A program made the position numbers and the translations under genes. A DNA stretch of 64,000 bases from Flavobacterium sharifuzzamanii (lineage in GTDB: Bacteria > Bacteroidota > Bacteroidia > Flavobacteriales > Flavobacteriaceae), in contig NZ_QJGZ01000038.1 in the NCBI RefSeq assembly GCF_003254585.1, positions 186,001-250,000 on the forward strand. The letters are read 5' to 3'. This document shows positions 44,125 through 52,985 of this stretch, in pieces (the stretch's first letter is position 1; each line of letters starts with the position of its first letter). The notes under the pieces were generated by a model. That model searched no databases, was not told the origin of the DNA, and saw only the letters and a program-made list of their open reading frames with translations.

Positions 44125-45435
44125 TTAAAAATTAATATTTCCTGCTAATTCTTTTAGAGCAATTTCAGATAGTTTTGCTTCGTATTGTGCGTTACTGTAG
44201 CGTACTTTTGCGTTAACATAATTTAGCTGGGCAGTTCTAAAATCGAGTGTTGTAATGGTTCCAATTTTAAATTTATCCAATGTAATTTCTAAATTTTGTC
44301 TAGCAATTGCTTCATTGTTTTCTTCTAAATCAATTAATTCCAGATTGGTTAAATACGTTTGAAAAGCTGTGCTTAACTGCGTATTTAGAACAGTGTTTTG
44401 CTGTTCTATAGCAATCTGCGAATTCTCGATCTGTAGTTTGGCTACTTTTTCATTTCGATGCTGATTAAAACCATCAAATATGTTCATAGAAGCATTAAAA
44501 CCATAATTTAAACCCCTTGAAGATGTTTCGCTCGTAAAACCTAAACTTGACTGGCTTTCAGAAAAATTATATCCTGAAGTTAGTCTTAAAGTAGGATAAC
44601 GATCTGCTTTTACTTGTTTTAGCTGTAATTCGGCAATACGTTTATTGATGATTTGTGCTTCTAAACCTGGATTTTGTTTTTGAGCTAAATCCATTAAATC
44701 GGCCAAAACCAATTTATTGTCCACTTTTACTTCATCTGTAACCTTAAAATCAATTTTTGGGTCGCGTGCCAAATGCTGATTCAATAAAATTTTACCATTA
44801 GCGTATGCTTCTTTTTGTCTCAATAAAGCAACTTGATCTGAGTTTAAATCGACTTGTGCGTTTAAAACTTCCAATTTTGATGCTTTTCCGATACTGAAAC
44901 GGTTTTTAGCCAAAGTTAATCGTTGATTTGAAATTACAATTGTAGTGTCCAATGCAGATAATTGTTGTTGCATTTGTACTAAATCATAATAAGCAGAATT
45001 TACTTGAGCAATTTTAACTAAAATAGTTCTTTTAAGTTCTGCGTCGCCCAATTTCTGAAGTTCTTTCAGCTGATCAAGTTTTGCGAACATTTTCATTCCA
45101 TCAAAAACAGTCCAGCCTAAACTTACGCCATAAGTTAAACTGTTGTTTTTTGCATTGTCCAAAGAAGTCGATGTTCCATCCTGTCTTACTTGTGTAGAAT
45201 TTGTAATGCTGTTGTTGTCGGTAATATTTGCCGTTGCTGTAGGCAGCATTCCTGCATTTCCAATTGTTACGTTTGTTTCGTTTATTTTGGAATTATTTTT
45301 AGCAATTTTAATTTCAAAATTATTTTCCAGAGCTATAGTCATAGCCTGCTCAATAGTAAGAACTTCCTGTGCCTTTGACTGGAAAGTGCAAAGGAATAGG
45401 ATAAGTGCTGTACAGTATATTTTTTTGATATTCAT
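44125..45435 (-). CDS. TolC-family outer-membrane efflux channel
   Basis: A 436-residue outer-membrane factor with signal peptide (MNIKKIYCTALILFLCTFQSKAQ) and the tandem OEP domains typical of TolC: long heptad helices such as NQRLTLAKNRFSIGKASKLEV and the matching EITLDKFKIGTITTLDF in the second repeat. It forms the exit channel for the RND pump encoded upstream on the same strand. There is 36 bases to the permease stop. Confidence 0.95.
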   Translation of the reverse strand: MNIKKIYCTALILFLCTFQSKAQEVLTIEQAMTIALENNFEIKIAKNNSKINETNVTIGNAGMLPTATANITDNNSITNSTQVRQDGTSTSLDNAKNNSLTYGVSLGWTVFDGMKMFAKLDQLKELQKLGDAELKRTILVKIAQVNSAYYDLVQMQQQLSALDTTIVISNQRLTLAKNRFSIGKASKLEVLNAQVDLNSDQVALLRQKEAYANGKILLNQHLARDPKIDFKVTDEVKVDNKLVLADLMDLAQKQNPGLEAQIINKRIAELQLKQVKADRYPTLRLTSGYNFSESQSSLGFTSETSSRGLNYGFNASMNIFDGFNQHRNEKVAKLQIENSQIAIEQQNTVLNTQLSTAFQTYLTNLELIDLEENNEAIARQNLEITLDKFKIGTITTLDFRTAQLNYVNAKVRYSNAQYEAKLSEIALKELAGNINF

Positions 45436-45471
45436 ATTCGTTTTCTTTAACCAAAAATCGATTTTCGGTTT

Positions 45472-48400
45472 CTATTTAATGCTGTCTCTTTCGTATTCGT
45501 CAATATGGTCAAACTCAGGATAATGTTTTCTTGCTTTAGACCACATAAAATAAATAGCAGGAATTACAAAAAGCGTTAAAGCCAATGAGAAAATAGTTCC
45601 ACCCACAATTACAACTCCCATACCAATTCTACTCGTAGATGCAGCTCCAAGTGACATTGCGATAGGAAGCGCTCCTAATGCAATAGCTAAACTCGTCATT
45701 AAAATTGGACGTAAACGTGCTTCTGAAGCTTCTAAAATAGCTTCTAGTTTAGGTTTGCCTTGTTCTCGTAATTGATTAGCAAATTCTACAATCAAAATAC
45801 CGTTTTTGGTTACCAAACCAATTAACATTACGGTACCAATTTGGCTGAAAATGTTCCAAGTTTGGTTGAATAGCCATAATGAGAATAATGCTCCCGCAAC
45901 AGCCATAGGAACTGTCAGGATGATGATAAACGGATCAATAAAGCTTTCAAATTGTGCTGCTAGAATTAAGAAGATCAACAGTAAAGCCAATCCGAAAGCA
46001 AAAGAAGTATTAGAACTACTTTCTACGAAATCTCTTGATTCTCCAGCTAAATCTGTTGTGAAACTTTCATCTAAAACTTTAGCCTTAATTCGGTTCATTT
46101 CTTCGATACCTTCTCCTAAACTTTTTCCAGGTGCTAAACCAGCAGAAACAGTCGCAGACATGTATCTATTATTGTGATACAATTGTGGAGGATTACTTTG
46201 CTCGTAAACGCTTACAACGTTATCCATCTGAATCAATTCGCCTTTTTTGTTTTTTACAAACATAGAAGTCAAATCCAAGGGTTTCGATCTGTCTTTTTGG
46301 TCAAACTGTCCAATTACCTGATATTGTTTTCCGTTTTTAATAAAATAGCCAAAACGCTGACCACTTAAAGAAAGCTGTAAAGTCTGCGCAATATCAAGAA
46401 TAGAAATTCCTAAACTTTCAGCTTTTGCACGGTCAATGCTAACATTAATTTCAGGTTTGTTAAATTTAAGGTTTACGTCTGTTGTCGAAAACACATCGCT
46501 TTTTCCAACTTCATTCATAAAAAGAGGAATTTTTTCTCTTAGTTTATCAAAATTAGGAGCCTGAATAATGTATTGAATTGGCAGACCACCACGTCTGTTT
46601 ACAGCAATTGTTGGTTGCTGCGTTACAGAAGTTTTAGCATTCGGATATTGTTTTGTCCATTTGGTTAATTCGTCAGCGATTTCCTTTTGAGATTTCTTTC
46701 TTTCGTCGACATCTTTTAGGGTAAGTCGCACCAAACCGCTGTTTACAGAGTTTGAACTGAATCCTGGAGAAGTAATTACCAAACTAACTTTTTTCTCTGG
46801 AATAGAGTCATCAATTAGTCTTGAAATCTCCTGCATAAATTTATCTGTATATTCATAAGAAGAACCTTCAGGAGTCGTCATACGCATAGTTACAGCGCTT
46901 CGGTCATCATAAGGAGCAGTTTCTTTTGGAAGAATAGTAAAGAATAAATAAATTAATCCAAAACAAGCAATAAGGATAGGAAAACTGATCCATTTTCTAT
47001 CCATAAATTTTGTCAGCGCTTCAGCATAGCTGCTGTTCATTTTTTCAAAGAAAGGCTCGGTTTTAATGTAAAATTTCGACTTTTTCTGTTCGCCGCCTTT
47101 CATTAAATAAGCATTCAACATAGGAGTTAATGTCAATGATACAAAGGCAGAAATTAATACTGCAGCTCCAATTACGACCCCGAATTCTCTAAAGAGTCGT
47201 CCAACGAAACCTTCTAAGAAAATTACAGGTAAGAATACTGCCGCCAATGTTACTGAAATCGAAATTACTGCATAAAAAATCTCATTAGAGCCTTTAATTG
47301 CTGCTTCAATAGGTGTCATTCCTTCTTCAACTTTTTTGAAGATATTTTCTGTTACCACAATTCCGTCATCAACCACAAGACCTGTTGCCAGAACGATAGC
47401 CAATAAGGTTAAAACGTTGATAGAGAATCCAAAAAGCCACATGATAAAAAAAGTAGCAATCAAAGAAACTGGAATATCAATTAAAGGTCTGAAAGCAATA
47501 GCCCAGTCTCTGAAAAACAGATAAATAATAATGATAACCAGAATGATTGAAATCCCTAATGTTTCGGCAACCTCAAGTACTGATTTCTTTACGAAAATAG
47601 TATTGTCAAGTGCGATATTAAGTTTGATGTCTTTTGGAAGATCTTTCTTTAAAGCTTCATATTTTTTATAAAACTCTGCTGAAATGTCCAAATAATTTGC
47701 GCCGGGCATCGGAACGATAGCAAGACCAATTAACGGAAGTCCAGATTGGCTTAATTTTGTTTCTAAGTTTTCTGGCCCTAATTCAGCGCCTCCGATATCA
47801 CTTAAACGAACAATTTTATCACCATCTGTACGAATAATAATATTGTTGAATTCTTCTGGTTTAGAAAGATTTCCAACTGTTTTTACTGTTAATTCAGTAT
47901 TGTCTCCTGTAAGTTTTCCAGAAGGCAATTCGACGTTTTGAGCATTTAATGCTGTACGAACATCTGAAACGGTACATCCATAAGCAGAAAGTTTTGCTGG
48001 ATCAATCCACAAACGCATTGCGTAACGTTTTTGTCCCCAGATTTGCACAGCACTTACGCCAGGAATTGTTTCTAATCTTTGCGAAATAACGTTCTCAGCG
48101 TAATCACTCAATTCTAATGAACTTCTAGTGTCACTTTGAACAGTCATCGAAATAATCGCCTCACTATCTGCATCGGCTTTAGATACAACTGGAGCAGCAT
48201 CGATATCTTGCGGTAAACTTCTAATGGCTTGCGAAACTTTGTCACGAACGTCGTTTGCTGCTTCTTCTAGATCTTTATCTAAGTTGAACTCTATGGTAAT
48301 GTTACTGCTTCCTTGGTTGCTTGAAGATGTAATATTTCTAATTCCGTCAATTGCATTTACTGCTTTTTCAAGTGGTTCTGTAATTTGCGATTCAATAATA

Positions 48401-48570
48401 TCAGCATTGGCACCAGTATAATTAGTACGAATGGATACCTGAGCAGGGTCAATAGAGGGAAACTCTCTAACACCTAGAAAAGTATAACCAATAAAACCGA
48501 ATAATATAATTAATAGATTCAGTACTATTGTTAAAACAGGTCTTCTAATACTTGTAGTTGATAAACTCAT
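45472..48570 (-). CDS. RND multidrug efflux permease (HAE1 family)
   Basis: A 1032-residue, 12-helix pump with the two large periplasmic loops of the AcrB type. The start (MSLSTTSIRRPVLTIVLNLL) and the proton-relay helix four (VLATGLVVDDGIVVTENI, with the adjacent Asp pair) are typical, as is IGLVTKNGILIVEFAN. It exports drugs, detergents or other amphiphiles using proton flow. It sits between the adaptor and TolC genes. Substrates cannot be judged from sequence. Confidence 0.97.
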   Translation of the reverse strand: MSLSTTSIRRPVLTIVLNLLIILFGFIGYTFLGVREFPSIDPAQVSIRTNYTGANADIIESQITEPLEKAVNAIDGIRNITSSSNQGSSNITIEFNLDKDLEEAANDVRDKVSQAIRSLPQDIDAAPVVSKADADSEAIISMTVQSDTRSSLELSDYAENVISQRLETIPGVSAVQIWGQKRYAMRLWIDPAKLSAYGCTVSDVRTALNAQNVELPSGKLTGDNTELTVKTVGNLSKPEEFNNIIIRTDGDKIVRLSDIGGAELGPENLETKLSQSGLPLIGLAIVPMPGANYLDISAEFYKKYEALKKDLPKDIKLNIALDNTIFVKKSVLEVAETLGISIILVIIIIYLFFRDWAIAFRPLIDIPVSLIATFFIMWLFGFSINVLTLLAIVLATGLVVDDGIVVTENIFKKVEEGMTPIEAAIKGSNEIFYAVISISVTLAAVFLPVIFLEGFVGRLFREFGVVIGAAVLISAFVSLTLTPMLNAYLMKGGEQKKSKFYIKTEPFFEKMNSSYAEALTKFMDRKWISFPILIACFGLIYLFFTILPKETAPYDDRSAVTMRMTTPEGSSYEYTDKFMQEISRLIDDSIPEKKVSLVITSPGFSSNSVNSGLVRLTLKDVDERKKSQKEIADELTKWTKQYPNAKTSVTQQPTIAVNRRGGLPIQYIIQAPNFDKLREKIPLFMNEVGKSDVFSTTDVNLKFNKPEINVSIDRAKAESLGISILDIAQTLQLSLSGQRFGYFIKNGKQYQVIGQFDQKDRSKPLDLTSMFVKNKKGELIQMDNVVSVYEQSNPPQLYHNNRYMSATVSAGLAPGKSLGEGIEEMNRIKAKVLDESFTTDLAGESRDFVESSSNTSFAFGLALLLIFLILAAQFESFIDPFIIILTVPMAVAGALFSLWLFNQTWNIFSQIGTVMLIGLVTKNGILIVEFANQLREQGKPKLEAILEASEARLRPILMTSLAIALGALPIAMSLGAASTSRIGMGVVIVGGTIFSLALTLFVIPAIYFMWSKARKHYPEFDHIDEYERDSIK

Positions 48571-48574
48571 GTTT

Positions 48575-48680
48575 GATTTTAGATTTTAGATTGTTGATTT
48601 TAGATTTCAGATTTATTGCTAAATCTTGACCTACCATCTTTAAATCTATATTCAAGTCTTTCGACTTTTGACTTTTGGCT
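48575..48680. repeat. Intergenic AGATTT-word repeat in efflux operon
   Basis: Repeats of GATTTTAGATT on the left and AAATCTAT/CGACTTTTGACTTTTG on the right fill the gap between adaptor and permease genes. The arms pair only in part. It belongs to the same class as the other word-built repeats. Confidence 0.5.
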
Positions 48681-48686
48681 TTAGAA

Positions 48687-49745
48687 CTATTTTATTTGAA
48701 CTTTAATTGGAGCTTCATCTTTTAAAGACATAACACCGCTTGTAATTAAAGTGTCTCCAGGTTTTAATCCTGATAAAATTAAAATAGAAGAATCTGTTCT
48801 TGTTGTTGCATCAACCATTACTTCTTTTGCCTGTCCGTTATTAGCAATAAAAACTTTTTTACCATCTTGAATCGGAATAATTGCCTGAGAAGGAACAACT
48901 ATAGCGTCTTTAATAATATTTAAAGGTAATTTGACGTCTGCAAAAGTTCCTGGAAAAAGTTTTCCGTCATTATTATCAGCAAGTGCACGAATTTGAAGTG
49001 TACGAGTCGCAACAGCAACTTCTGGTTCGATAGCGTAGATTTTTGCATTATATATTTTGTCTGATCCAGAAACCTTAAAATCGATTATAGATCCCGATTT
49101 TACTTCTGATGCGTATTTTTCCGGAATTGAAAAAGTAATTTTTAATTTGCTAGTATTTACCAACTTTGCTACCAAGACAGTAGGAGTAATGTAAGTTCCT
49201 GGAGAAATGTTACGTAAACCAATTTTTCCTGAAAATGGTGCTCTTACTGATGTTTTAGAAATCTGAGCTCTAATTAATTGGCTTTGAGCCTGAGCAGAAG
49301 CAAGATCAGCTTTTGCAACATCAGCTTCTTCCTGACTGATTGCTTCTTTTTGCAATAGCAATTTCGCTCTTCTTGCATTTTCAGCAGCCAAATCTTCTCT
49401 GGTTAAAGCTTGTCTTAACTGTGCTTTTAGTTCAATGTCATTTACTTTAAGAAGTACTTGTCCTTTAGTTACATTCGTACCTTCGTTAAAGAATATGCCT
49501 TCCACAATTCCTGAAACCTCACTGTGAATTTCAACTTGTTCATTTGCTTCAATAGATCCAGACAACGCTAAATTATTGTCAAAAGTTGCTGTTTTTATTA
49601 CAAGTCCGTTAACAGTTGTTGGAGATTTTTTATCATTAAACTTTTTAGAGTCTTCGTTTTTACCCTTATTAGAGACGATTCTGTAGGTAATAAAGCCTCC
49701 AATTGTAATAATTAAAAGGGTGTAAATGAGGTGTTTTACTTTCAT
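48687..49745 (-). CDS. RND efflux periplasmic adaptor (membrane fusion protein)
   Basis: A 352-residue adaptor with an N-terminal membrane helix (LIYTLLIITIGGFITYRIV). The lipoyl half-motifs (GSIEANEQVEIHSEVSGIVE and SVRAPFSGKIGLRNISPG) flank a helical hairpin (LTREDLAAENARRAKLLLQK...). The beta-barrel and membrane-proximal domains follow. It couples the permease to the TolC-like channel. It is the first gene of the minus-strand efflux operon. Confidence 0.95.
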   Translation of the reverse strand: MKVKHLIYTLLIITIGGFITYRIVSNKGKNEDSKKFNDKKSPTTVNGLVIKTATFDNNLALSGSIEANEQVEIHSEVSGIVEGIFFNEGTNVTKGQVLLKVNDIELKAQLRQALTREDLAAENARRAKLLLQKEAISQEEADVAKADLASAQAQSQLIRAQISKTSVRAPFSGKIGLRNISPGTYITPTVLVAKLVNTSKLKITFSIPEKYASEVKSGSIIDFKVSGSDKIYNAKIYAIEPEVAVATRTLQIRALADNNDGKLFPGTFADVKLPLNIIKDAIVVPSQAIIPIQDGKKVFIANNGQAKEVMVDATTRTDSSILILSGLKPGDTLITSGVMSLKDEAPIKVQIK

Positions 49746-50223
49746 AAAATTGAGGTGAATATAGATTTTAGGTTTTGTTTTTCAGCAAGTTTACAAATTT
49801 AACTTTTTGGTGTGAAATCGAAAGCCGTTAGCTTTTATTTAACATTTGTATGTACAAAGGTTTGCATTTAGACTATAAGTTGGCAAAAAGGTTTAATTAA
49901 AGATTAAATTTTTTTCTCGAAAACAAACAAAACTCCAAATAGAGTTTGCTTTTTCATCTGTCGAAGTATCGATTGTTTCTGCCATGAAAGAAAATTTTAA
50001 TCTTTTTGTCTGATTTTTTTTGCACTTTATCGATTTTATTTGTATTATTGATATGTTAAACAAAATGAAAAGATTTTACATAAAAGCTAACGGTTGCGTT
50101 TGTTATTTATGTTAAAATTTCTATGTAGAAGTTGTTTTTTTTTGGGTTTGGTTATATATAATGAATAATTATATTAACAAGTGTTTATTCTTTCGTTGTT
50201 GAATAATATAAAAAAAATAATTT
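49746..50223. other. Divergent intergenic region upstream of the efflux operon
   Basis: A 478-base AT-rich gap. It holds CCGTTAGCTTTTAT at 49825-49838 and its exact complement ATAAAAGCTAACGG at 50080-50093, 241 bases between the arms. No gene is visible and no TetR-type regulator is adjacent. Confidence 0.5.
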
Positions 50224-50823
50224 ATGAAGAAAAAATTACTTCTAGGTTTATGGTTTACATTTTTACTTCTTTCAATTGGTTACCTGTTTTGGCAGAACGA
50301 GTTTAAATACAGTCTTCCAACGCCTATTCCAAAAAATTATCACGCTATTGCAATGGGATCTAAAGTAGAACTTGGCCCATGTTGCGCATTTGATAATAAG
50401 CCTATTTTTATACATTTTTTTAATCCCGAATGCCCTTGTTCGCGGTTCAATGTACCACATGTTAGCAGTTTGATAAAAAAGTATGGAGATCTGATAAATT
50501 TTAAAATTGTAGTGTTAAACAAACAGAAAAATTTCACTATTGATGAAATCCAGCAAAAGTTTGATGCTAAAATTCCTGTTTATTTTGATGAATCAATTGC
50601 TAAAAATTGTGGCGTTATTTCAACACCTCAAGCAGTTTTACTAGATCAGTCGCATAATTTGTACTATCGAGGCAATTACAATAAAACAAGATATTGTACA
50701 GATGCTTCAAGCAATTATGCTCAAATGGCGATCGATTCTCTCCTTAGCAGAAAAGACAATCCTTCTTTTAATGCTTTAGCTCTAAGAGCTTACGGATGTT
50801 CATTACCAAAATGTACTAAATAA
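50224..50823 (+). CDS. Membrane-anchored thioredoxin-like protein with CPC motif
   Basis: A 199-residue protein with an N-terminal membrane helix (LLLGLWFTFLLLSIGYLFW) and a thioredoxin fold in the periplasm. The redox site is Cys70-Pro-Cys72 (FFNPECPCSRF), not the usual CxxC, and the cis-proline loop is GVISTPQAVLLD. Extra cysteines occur at GPCC near residue 53 and in YCTD and YGCSLPKC near the C-terminus. It may be a redoxin acting on thiols or metals. The next gene is 31 bases downstream. Confidence 0.8.
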   Translation: MKKKLLLGLWFTFLLLSIGYLFWQNEFKYSLPTPIPKNYHAIAMGSKVELGPCCAFDNKPIFIHFFNPECPCSRFNVPHVSSLIKKYGDLINFKIVVLNKQKNFTIDEIQQKFDAKIPVYFDESIAKNCGVISTPQAVLLDQSHNLYYRGNYNKTRYCTDASSNYAQMAIDSLLSRKDNPSFNALALRAYGCSLPKCTK

Positions 50824-50854
50824 CTATTTTCCAATAACCAAAATCTATTAACCT

Positions 50855-51709
50855 ATGAAAGCAAAAGCTAGCTTAAACGAACAAGATTATCTGCACAGTT
50901 TTATGTCTACAATGACACAAAAATCAGATACAATTATCAATTATGTACTTGCAGTATATTTTCTTTTGGGTATCGGACTGTCTTTTAAATACGATACTTT
51001 CGAAATTGGCGTTGGCGTTGGAACGCTGAATCTTCTTTTGTACTACTCGGCAAAATTTTTTATGAAAAATTCTAAGTTTTACCAGTATGTCCTGTCTATT
51101 GTTCTGGCTATTTTTATGGCACAGTACATTTATCAAATGCACGGAATGTTCGAAATGCATTTTACGGTATTTATTGCCAGTACGATTTTGATTATTTATC
51201 AAAACTGGAAACTTCAAATTCCGCTTACTTTGCTGGTTGTGCTTCATCACGCAGGACTAGCTTATCTTCAAAATTATATATACAATGACGCAAACGGACT
51301 TCAGGTTTATTTTTCACAAGTAAATTTTGATCTTGAAACCTTAATTATCCATACCGTTTTGGCGGCTGTAGTATTTTTTATGAACGGCTATTGGGCGTAT
51401 TATTTTAAAGAGCACAGTGAAAATCACATTTCAAAAATTTCAGACGAATATGAATTGGAAAACATGAAATTGGCTTCTGCAAAATACAGTTCAATGTCTG
51501 CTACAAAAGATTATAATGATTTTATTCATAGAACAACTTTAGATTTGAAATTACCTGTAAATTCAGTTTTAAAGCTTATTGATGTCTCAAAAGGCCATAC
51601 AGATAATGATAAATTGCTTACTTATCTTGAAATGATGAGAGAAAGTGCTAAAAAAATTGATGATCTAGTTAATGATATCCATGTGAAATCAACAAATAGC
51701 AAGAGTTAG
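50855..51709 (+). CDS. Six-helix membrane sensor with HisKA-like tail but no ATPase domain
   Basis: A 284-residue protein with about six membrane helices (residues 26-175), of the kind that opens some bacterial chemotaxis-like and kinase sensors. A short soluble tail follows, in which FIHRTTLDLKLPVNSVLKLI resembles a phosphoacceptor-type dimerisation helix, with a His where kinases have theirs displaced from the usual motif. There is no HATPase domain, so it is not a complete kinase. It is the first of three same-strand genes for sensory-like proteins. Confidence 0.6.
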   Translation: MKAKASLNEQDYLHSFMSTMTQKSDTIINYVLAVYFLLGIGLSFKYDTFEIGVGVGTLNLLLYYSAKFFMKNSKFYQYVLSIVLAIFMAQYIYQMHGMFEMHFTVFIASTILIIYQNWKLQIPLTLLVVLHHAGLAYLQNYIYNDANGLQVYFSQVNFDLETLIIHTVLAAVVFFMNGYWAYYFKEHSENHISKISDEYELENMKLASAKYSSMSATKDYNDFIHRTTLDLKLPVNSVLKLIDVSKGHTDNDKLLTYLEMMRESAKKIDDLVNDIHVKSTNSKS

Positions 51710-51761
51710 AATTCAAACCAAGCCCCCCAAAAACAATACTAATATTTTTTAAACCAATTGT

Positions 51762-52106
51762 ATGTTTAAGTATGATTTACCAACTGCAGTGCCTACGCTG
51801 CATAATCTTAAAAAGATAATTGAAGATTTTTTGAATGAAAGCATAACATTAGATTCGATTGAAAAAATTAAAGTCCAATCTGATTTTGAAATAGAGGTAA
51901 AAGAGATTTTTAAAAATTACCAAACTAGTTCACATGTTTACGATCTTGACTTTCAGTATAAAAAGCTAATCCAGATTATGAATGATATTCGCCAGCTTAA
52001 TCTTGCGGTTAATAACGAGATTCCTGAATGGTTGGAAAATGAACTGGAAACAGTTTTTCGCAAAATCAGAAATATTCTGCTTGTCTTGGAGATCGAGTCA
52101 AATTAA
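51762..52106 (+). CDS. Small helical protein of the sensory trio, unknown
   Basis: A 114-residue helical protein with no signal peptide. Text such as TLHNLKKIIEDFLNESITLD and NLAVNNEIPEWLENELET has no family I know. Its place is between the six-helix sensor and the PAS protein, 52 and 62 bases from them. A role as an adaptor between them is only inference. Confidence 0.55.
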   Translation: MFKYDLPTAVPTLHNLKKIIEDFLNESITLDSIEKIKVQSDFEIEVKEIFKNYQTSSHVYDLDFQYKKLIQIMNDIRQLNLAVNNEIPEWLENELETVFRKIRNILLVLEIESN

Positions 52107-52168
52107 AAATGGTTTAAAGGATTCATTTTATACTTATTGAATTGTAAATTAATTTAAATGTAAAATTT

Positions 52169-52774
52169 ATGGATACCAGATTGCACCGTCCGACACCTTC
52201 TGATAGAGAAGTGGATTGGAATAAGAATAAAGTACTGCTAAGTAAAACTGATAAAAAAGGAACCATTTTATATGCTAATGAAGACTTTATAGATGTTTCT
52301 GGTTATGATGAATTTGAGCTTGTCGGCCAGCCTCACAATATAGTTCGCCATCCGGATATGCCTAAGGTTATTTTTAAATTTTTATGGGACAGTATTAAAT
52401 CCAGCGAAAATATTCATGTTATCATAAAGAACATGGCTAAAACTGGGCGTTATTACTGGGTTGTAACTGATTTTAAAATAATCGCCGATACAGATGGTGA
52501 AATTGTTGGTTATTTTGGCACCAGAAAATCGGTTCCGAATGAGATTATTGTAAAATTTATCGAGCCTTTGTACAAGAAACTTTTGCAGATAGAAGAAACC
52601 AGCGGTATGCACGCATCTGAAGAGTATCTGGTAGGTTTTCTAGAAGAAAGAAAGAAGACCTATATGGAATATATCGATCATTTGATTGCAACTGGAAAAG
52701 ATGATAAAAACAAAATTAGCAAAGGTTTGTTCAGTGGTATTTTCGAAAAAAAGAATGATGTGAAAAAGAAATAA
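52169..52774 (+). CDS. PAS-domain protein, aerotaxis-receptor-like
   Basis: A 201-residue soluble protein. Residues 20-125 are a PAS domain close to that of Aer: TDKKGTILYANEDFIDVSGY, QPHNIVRHPDMPKVIFKFLW and TGRYYWVVTDFKI. In Aer the domain binds FAD to sense redox state. The remaining C-terminal 75 residues are helical, with no methyl-accepting or output domain. It is the last of the sensory trio. A redox or oxygen signal is likely from family knowledge; its output partner is not obvious. Confidence 0.82.
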   Translation: MDTRLHRPTPSDREVDWNKNKVLLSKTDKKGTILYANEDFIDVSGYDEFELVGQPHNIVRHPDMPKVIFKFLWDSIKSSENIHVIIKNMAKTGRYYWVVTDFKIIADTDGEIVGYFGTRKSVPNEIIVKFIEPLYKKLLQIEETSGMHASEEYLVGFLEERKKTYMEYIDHLIATGKDDKNKISKGLFSGIFEKKNDVKKK

Positions 52775-52892
52775 TCAAGTATATACTTCATTGTGTCCGG
52801 AAGAATATTCATCCCCTTTAAATTTGTCCCCCAGCAAAACTAAATCACCTGAATGATAAATAATTAAGGACGCAATGGAGTTTTTTTATTTT

Positions 52893-52982
52893 AGGTTCAA
52901 AGGCTCAAAGGTTCAAAGGTTCAAAGTTTAAACTAGAATCTTCAAAACCTTTGAGCCTTTGTACCTCTGTACCTTTGCACCT
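52893..52982. repeat. Intergenic inverted repeat (TCAAAGG words)
   Basis: AGGTTCAAAGGCTCAAAGGT and two more copies of the word on the left face CCTTTGAGCCTTTGTACCTC and similar words on the right. It lies between the convergent PAS gene and recG and may terminate both. Confidence 0.7.
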
Positions 52983-52985
52983 CAG

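Noticed and set aside
45143-45523. Plus-strand frames over the efflux genes
   Set aside because: They are hydrophobic complements of helix-rich coding frames and have no independent signal.
52893-52982. CRISPR array
   Set aside because: The repeats are short words of about 10 bases without spacers and form an inverted pair.
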